The position numbers and the translations under genes were made by a program. From JBCCYM01 sp039190005 (lineage in GTDB: Bacteria > Pseudomonadota > Gammaproteobacteria > UBA12402): DNA of 18,295 nt. The notes under the pieces were generated by a model. That model made no database searches and had not been told where the DNA came from. It saw only the letters and a list, made by a program, of their open reading frames with translations. Positions 15,394 through 18,295 of this stretch are shown one piece after another. The stretch covers positions 1-18,295 of the forward strand of contig JBCCYM010000038.1 in the NCBI GenBank assembly GCA_039190005.1, written 5' to 3'. Numbering within the stretch: position 1 is the stretch's first letter; each line of letters begins with the position of its first letter.

Positions 15394-16320
15394 ATGTCGA
15401 AATTAATTCATAATCCGCATGACAAAACATTTCGTAAAGCAATGAGTCATCCATCTGTGGCACGCGATATTTTTGAACAGAGTTTATCGGAAGAAGTCAA
15501 ACAACTCATTGATTTCAAGGAAATGCATATTGAAAAAGATACCTTTGTCGATGAAACATACCGTTATGAATTATCCGATCTGATTTATCGTGTGAAGCTT
15601 AAAAATGGTGGCACAGGGTATATCTATTTGTTATGTGAACATTTAAGCCAAGCTAAGCCGCAAATGGCATTTTCATTATTGTCCTATCAAATAAAAATGA
15701 TGAAAGCGCATTTGGAGAAAGGTTATGACAAACTGCCATTGGTATTTCCAATAGTGCTGTATCATGGTAAAGCCGCCTACAAAGAACCGACGGATATCTA
15801 TGCTTGTTTTGAACATCCAGATCTTGCCCATAAGTACTTTCTTAAGCCGCATGGTTTGATAGATCTGAGCAAGTTAGAGGATGAGGAGATTTTGAAATAT
15901 CAATGGGCGAGTGTGATGGAATTAATTTTCAAACATGTGTTTGAACGGGATGTGTTACCGGTATTTGAAAAGCTTGCTGAATCAGGTATTTTTGATCGGA
16001 TTGTGGAAGAGGGCGGTAGTCATTATGTGTTAGATATGGTATACTACACTATAAATGCCGCAGAGGTAAGTGATCCGGAACGGTTTAAAAAAGTATTTGA
16101 GCAGCAACAAGATATTGGAGAAAGAGTGATGACAATCTTCCAACAATTCGAACATCAGAAAGAACAAGCGATGCAGCAAGGCATGCAACAAGGTATACAA
16201 CAAGGTAAAATAAATCATGCCTATGAGATGGCGCGTCGAATGCTTACAGATAATGAAAGCTTTGAAAAAATCGCGCGTTATACCGGTTTGTCAATCGAAG
16301 AAATTAAAACGCTGCGTTGA
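15394..16320 (+). CDS. Rpn family nuclease (PD-(D/E)XK, YhgA-like)
   Basis: The 308-residue protein matches the Rpn (recombination-promoting nuclease, formerly putative transposase YhgA) family: NPHDKTFRKAMSHPSVARDIF at the start, YELSDLIYRVKL with the putative metal-binding Asp62, YIYLLCEHLSQAKPQMAFSLLSYQIKMM with Glu82, and LPLVFPIVLYHGK. The C-terminal region after about 245 holds a Gln-rich EQAMQQGMQQGIQQG linker and a small helical domain ending in IARYTGLSIEEIKTLR. In this family the E-x-K/Q triad usually ends in Lys or Gln (EHKS/EHQS), but here it is Leu84 (EHLS), so catalysis could be weakened. E. coli Rpn proteins act as DNA endonucleases and are linked to anti-phage defence. A purine-rich AGAGAG stretch is the likely Shine-Dalgarno. 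Confidence 0.88.
   Translation: MSKLIHNPHDKTFRKAMSHPSVARDIFEQSLSEEVKQLIDFKEMHIEKDTFVDETYRYELSDLIYRVKLKNGGTGYIYLLCEHLSQAKPQMAFSLLSYQIKMMKAHLEKGYDKLPLVFPIVLYHGKAAYKEPTDIYACFEHPDLAHKYFLKPHGLIDLSKLEDEEILKYQWASVMELIFKHVFERDVLPVFEKLAESGIFDRIVEEGGSHYVLDMVYYTINAAEVSDPERFKKVFEQQQDIGERVMTIFQQFEHQKEQAMQQGMQQGIQQGKINHAYEMARRMLTDNESFEKIARYTGLSIEEIKTLR
16129..16320 (+). CDS. nested C-terminal small protein of the Rpn gene (candidate intragenic antitoxin)
   Basis: Inside the rpn gene, in the same frame, GGAG (16117-16120) stands 8 nt before ATG 16129, a near-ideal internal start. It would give a 63-residue protein: MTIFQQFEHQKEQ, three QQG units, then the helical domain NHAYEMARRML...IARYTGLSIEEIKTLR. E. 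coli rpn genes are reported to make such C-terminal small proteins from internal starts, which block the full-length nuclease. The call here rests on that precedent, on the Shine-Dalgarno and spacing, and on the independent duplication of exactly this segment at 16357-16554. Confidence 0.5.
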   Translation: MTIFQQFEHQKEQAMQQGMQQGIQQGKINHAYEMARRMLTDNESFEKIARYTGLSIEEIKTLR

Positions 16321-16374
16321 GAAGGTACAGTTTACCTTTGTTCTTTAATATAGCGAGATATTGGAGCCAGAGTG

Positions 16375-16554
16375 ATGACAATCTTTCAACAATTCGAACA
16401 TCAGAAAGAACAAGCGATGCAGCAAGGTATGCAACAAGGTAAAATAAATCATGCCTATGAAATGGCGCGTCGAATGCTTGCGGATAATGAGCATCTTGAA
16501 AAAATCGCGCGTTATACAGATTTATCAGTTGAGGAAATTGAAACACTACGTTGA
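16375..16554 (+). CDS. detached copy of the Rpn C-terminal domain (candidate stand-alone antitoxin)
   Basis: This 59-codon ORF (MTIFQQFEHQKEQAMQQGMQQGKINHAYEMARRMLADNEHLEKIARYTDLSVEEIETLR-like) repeats the end of the Rpn nuclease with no nuclease domain. GGAG (16363-16366) lies 8 nt before the ATG; a GTG at 16372 is an alternative start. An in-frame TAG at 16351 shows that it is not a read-through of the upstream gene. Against the parent, about 21 of 198 bases differ, but only six residues change within the ORF. About half of the base changes are silent and there is no frameshift or stop, which suggests selection for the protein. One 12-bp QQG repeat unit is missing. It could instead be a young pseudogene fragment. 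Confidence 0.6.
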   Translation: MTIFQQFEHQKEQAMQQGMQQGKINHAYEMARRMLADNEHLEKIARYTDLSVEEIETLR

Positions 16555-16711
16555 GATAATATTGCCTAACTTATGCTTAACTCCACACGCAACCCCCATA
16601 TCCTTAATATTAAATTCATTTAATCAATCGCCAAATTCAGCATGAGTATCAGATCAAGTCTAAACTTCTACACTTCTTCAGATGATGTAAAGATTCCGAC
16701 CAAGAGAGCAT
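16555..16711. other. intergenic, nothing recognised
   Basis: No ORF with a ribosome binding site, no RNA gene and no strong hairpin was seen in these 157 nt between the detached Rpn domain and the next short ORF. Confidence 0.4.
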
Positions 16712-16900
16712 GTGCGTGATGATGCGGGTCATAGTTCAAGTGTTCAGGCGTTTCGCACTAACGTACTCACGCCTGGTGCTATTACCCGTTACATCAATAT
16801 CACGTTGGCTGGTCGTACCAAAACCTCTAAGCGCAAACCTAAGCTTAGGTTGAATTTAGCAAACAAATATTCAAAAAATATAATAAAATCAAATGGCTGA
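16712..16900 (+). CDS. unrecognised short basic ORF, possibly a gene remnant
   Basis: A GTG-initiated 62-residue frame (VRDDAGHSSSVQAFRTNVLTPGAITRY... then a basic TKTSKRKPK stretch and an Asn/Lys-rich end). I recognise no family. The first 150 nt are visibly richer in G/C than the flanking AT-rich DNA, with a sharp change near 16860, as if an older coding fragment had been joined to AT-rich sequence. AAGAGAG (16702-16708) lies too close to the GTG for good use, and fits a frame-shifted ATG at 16710 no better. It may be a decayed piece of a foreign gene rather than a working protein. Confidence 0.25.
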   Translation: MRDDAGHSSSVQAFRTNVLTPGAITRYINITLAGRTKTSKRKPKLRLNLANKYSKNIIKSNG

Positions 16901-16924
16901 AATAGAAAATGTAAATTTTCTATT
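16901..16924 (+). terminator. AT-rich hairpin, weak terminator candidate
   Basis: A perfect 10-bp stem AATAGAAAAT (16901-16910) with ATTTTCTATT (16915-16924) and loop GTAA starts directly after the stop codon of the preceding short ORF. It lacks GC pairs and a clean T run follows only loosely (GTTCTTCT), so termination efficiency is doubtful. Confidence 0.35.
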
Positions 16925-16954
16925 GTTCTTCTAGGGAAACCAAATTATGGACTG

Positions 16955-16997
16955 TTGATTTTTCTAGTATATCATAATATACTAGAAACATATGTTT
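16955..16997 (+). promoter_or_regulatory. promoter with two overlapping palindromic operators
   Basis: A sigma70-like promoter reads TTGATT (16955-16960), a 17-bp spacer and TATACT (16978-16983), with a start expected near 16990 and a leader of about 27 nt to the ATG at 17017. The perfect inverted repeat TTTCTAGTATAT-CATA-ATATACTAGAAA (16961-16988) fills the spacer and -10. A second palindrome, AAACATATGTTT (16986-16997), covers the start point. This is the usual place for repressor operators. A second TATAAT at 17002-17007 would give an almost leaderless message. Confidence 0.55.
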
Positions 16998-17016
16998 GTT
17001 GTATAATGGAATAACC

Positions 17017-17415
17017 ATGAAAGAAGATTTGATACACTATATCCAACAACAATTAAGAACAACGCCAGATCGTCTCAAACGGTTTACTCACGGTATTGAT
17101 GGTCAAAAATATCCTCAGCGTTTCTTATTTATTAAAGTATCCCAATTATAGAATGGTTATTATTCCTGGTTTTCGAGGCATAGGTAAAACGACATTAATG
17201 GCCCAGTTATGTTCAGCATACCAACCTATTGCTACCTGTTTATTTTTTCTGTTGAAGATAGCAAGAATTTACCGGATGCAGGCATTTCTGAATTAGTTGC
17301 AGCATATGAAGAAATCGTTGACGAAAATTTAGAAAGTATAAAACAACCTTTAAATCGAGCACATTCCAGATTACTGAACAACGAAAACGTAAACTATAAT
17401 GACAAGACATATTAA
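17017..17415 (+). pseudogene. broken, truncated P-loop ATPase gene
   Basis: The frame opens at 17017 with MKEDLIHYIQQQLRTTPDRLKRFTHGIDGQKYPQRF and stops at TAG 17149-17151. The continuation RMVIIPGFRGIGKTTLMAQLCSAYQP, with Walker A GFRGIGKTT, is in another frame (about 17130-17230). The original frame then resumes with LFIFSVEDSKNLPDAGISELVAAYEEIVDENLESIKQP and ends at 17415. So there are two mutually offsetting frame changes plus an in-frame stop. After IKQP (about 17349) the sequence stops resembling an ATPase: no Walker B or sensor motifs follow. The layout recalls large AAA-type ATP-binding proteins of prokaryotes. It sits behind an operator-like promoter and its tail overlaps the next ORF by 17 nt. 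Confidence 0.7.
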
Positions 17416-18295
17416 AATACTTAATGAACTGATCAACACTTTTAATGTTAATCATAATATAGCTTATAAAATTTCATTGGAAATTCATAAATCAGTTACA
17501 AGTGGAAAGAAAACAGTATATTTCTTCGGGGAAGTTGATCATGAACTTGGTGATGGAAGAAGTTTGCTCTTTGCTGTTATAAGTTGCTTAGTAAGATCTT
17601 TCCCAGAGAGCGCAAAAAAAATATGGATTGGTCACGAGCTTATAATGCCTTTAATAAATAATAAAATTCCCAGTAATGAAGAAATAAAAAAACAGATTTT
17701 AAAATTAAAACAAAAGGTATTATTATCAAGAAATGACTATCATCATATGCTTTTTTCATTAGCAAATATTTGCGTCAGCAATGAACTAAATTTGGAATAT
17801 TATGAATCATATAATACAATAAAATATCATTATGGAAAAAAGCTGGCAGGACATGAAAATAGTATAAAATGGCTATATGACTTAGCAACTAAAGAGAATA
17901 TTAAAAATTTTACCAAATTCAAATTTAAAAAATTGATGTGTAAGTTTGCACAAAATAAGCATGAAGATAACCTTAAGATGAATTTATATTTGTATCTCAG
18001 AATGTTATCACTTAATAATCACACAGCATCTGTATGTTATGAGAAATGGGAAAAACATAATTGTTTAGTTATCTTTAATGGGATGCTCCATTTGTTTCCA
18101 ATTAAATATAGTGATACCCAAAATTTTCTTACTATGAGCATACATGACAAGATAACTCAAAGCCCTCAACAAATTATTCATCAAAATCGATTATTTTATA
18201 AATTGACTCCTCGCATTGAGACTTATATAACACTACCTGAAAACTATCATTCTTTAAACACAAAGTTGGATTATAAAAAAGTCAGATGTTTTAAT
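17399..18295 (+). CDS. AT-rich ORF of unknown function, incomplete at right edge
   Basis: An uninterrupted frame of 299 codons begins at ATG 17399 and runs off the window; an in-frame TAA lies at 17390. So long an open frame in such AT-rich DNA is very unlikely by chance. The predicted protein (MTRHIKILNELINTFNVNHN...) is soluble, rich in Lys, Asn, Ile, Leu and Tyr, with no signal peptide or membrane helix. It contains a segment VYFFGEVDHELGDGRSLLFAVISCLVRSF near residues 40-68, and a hydrophobic patch CLVIFNGMLHLFP near 223. I recognise no family. Composition differs strongly from the housekeeping genes at left, suggesting horizontal acquisition. No good Shine-Dalgarno precedes the ATG, so the start may lie further in. 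An effector-like or defence-related role is possible but unsupported. Confidence 0.65.
   Translation, partial: MTRHIKILNELINTFNVNHNIAYKISLEIHKSVTSGKKTVYFFGEVDHELGDGRSLLFAVISCLVRSFPESAKKIWIGHELIMPLINNKIPSNEEIKKQILKLKQKVLLSRNDYHHMLFSLANICVSNELNLEYYESYNTIKYHYGKKLAGHENSIKWLYDLATKENIKNFTKFKFKKLMCKFAQNKHEDNLKMNLYLYLRMLSLNNHTASVCYEKWEKHNCLVIFNGMLHLFPIKYSDTQNFLTMSIHDKITQSPQQIIHQNRLFYKLTPRIETYITLPENYHSLNTKLDYKKVRCFN

Larger units (their letters stand above)
16111..16554 (+). repeat. direct duplication of the rpn 3' end
   Basis: The two copies span 16111-16320 and 16357-16554, with 36 nt between them. Homology begins sharply at GATATTGGAG in both copies, just ahead of the internal Shine-Dalgarno, and runs to the stop codon. 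Identity is close to 89 per cent by eye outside one 12-bp gap (unit ATACAACAAGGT, 16195-16206). The spacer contains a small stem AAGGTA/TACCTT (16322-16338) followed by a T-rich stretch. Confidence 0.85.

Noticed and set aside
16710..16852. Alternative ATG frame at 16710 (MCVMMRVIVQVF...) with AAGAGAG just upstream
   Set aside because: The purine-rich box is too near the ATG, and the product looks like an out-of-frame reading of the neighbouring frame.

Overview
The window reads as a chromosomal segment of a gammaproteobacterium. RsmE, MetK, TadA, GlpK, GlpD, MetG, Nth, RnfB and ComM all look like clear gammaproteobacterial versions, and the DNA is moderately AT-rich. A lysine/alanine-rich histone H1-like protein, a DUF1841 protein, many short palindromic repeats and a run of accessory AT-rich genes at the right end recall Legionellales/Coxiella-type genomes. 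That placement is an inference from gene content and is not proven.

Layout. 1-469: AT-rich leader and a small secreted acidic protein (+). 521-2432: metK then rsmE (-), a 13-nt-spaced pair for SAM synthesis and a SAM-dependent rRNA methyltransferase. 2534-4505: glpK then tadA (-). 4506-4812: divergent region holding a long composite palindrome that supplies the ribosome binding site of glpD (+, to 6306). Together glpK and glpD turn glycerol into dihydroxyacetone phosphate. 6303-6815: DUF2147 lipoprotein (-), tail-overlapping glpD. 6816-6998: helically phased A/T tracts and a perfect hairpin touching the Shine-Dalgarno of the H1-like gene (6999-7355), which ends in a strong terminator. 7405-9137: rnfB-like ferredoxin, nth and a DUF1841 gene (-), all overlapping. 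metG (9230-11251, -) lies upstream of them, separated by another palindromic repeat. 11382-13463: divergent periplasmic GH37 trehalase (+). 13464-13838: repeat-filled intergenic region. 13839-15338: comM (+).

15394-18295 is accessory. An Rpn-family (PD-(D/E)XK) nuclease gene contains an internal Shine-Dalgarno and ATG that would make its C-terminal domain alone. That same cassette (Shine-Dalgarno plus C-terminal domain) is duplicated just downstream as a free-standing 59-codon ORF. E. coli Rpn nucleases are reported to be inhibited by intragenic C-terminal small proteins, so this looks like a toxin with both a nested and a detached antitoxin. It is the most interesting item in the window.

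After it come an unrecognised short ORF, a promoter overlapped by two palindromes, a broken and truncated P-loop ATPase gene, and an AT-rich 299-codon ORF of unknown function that runs off the right edge. No rRNA, tRNA, CRISPR array or intact insertion sequence was seen.
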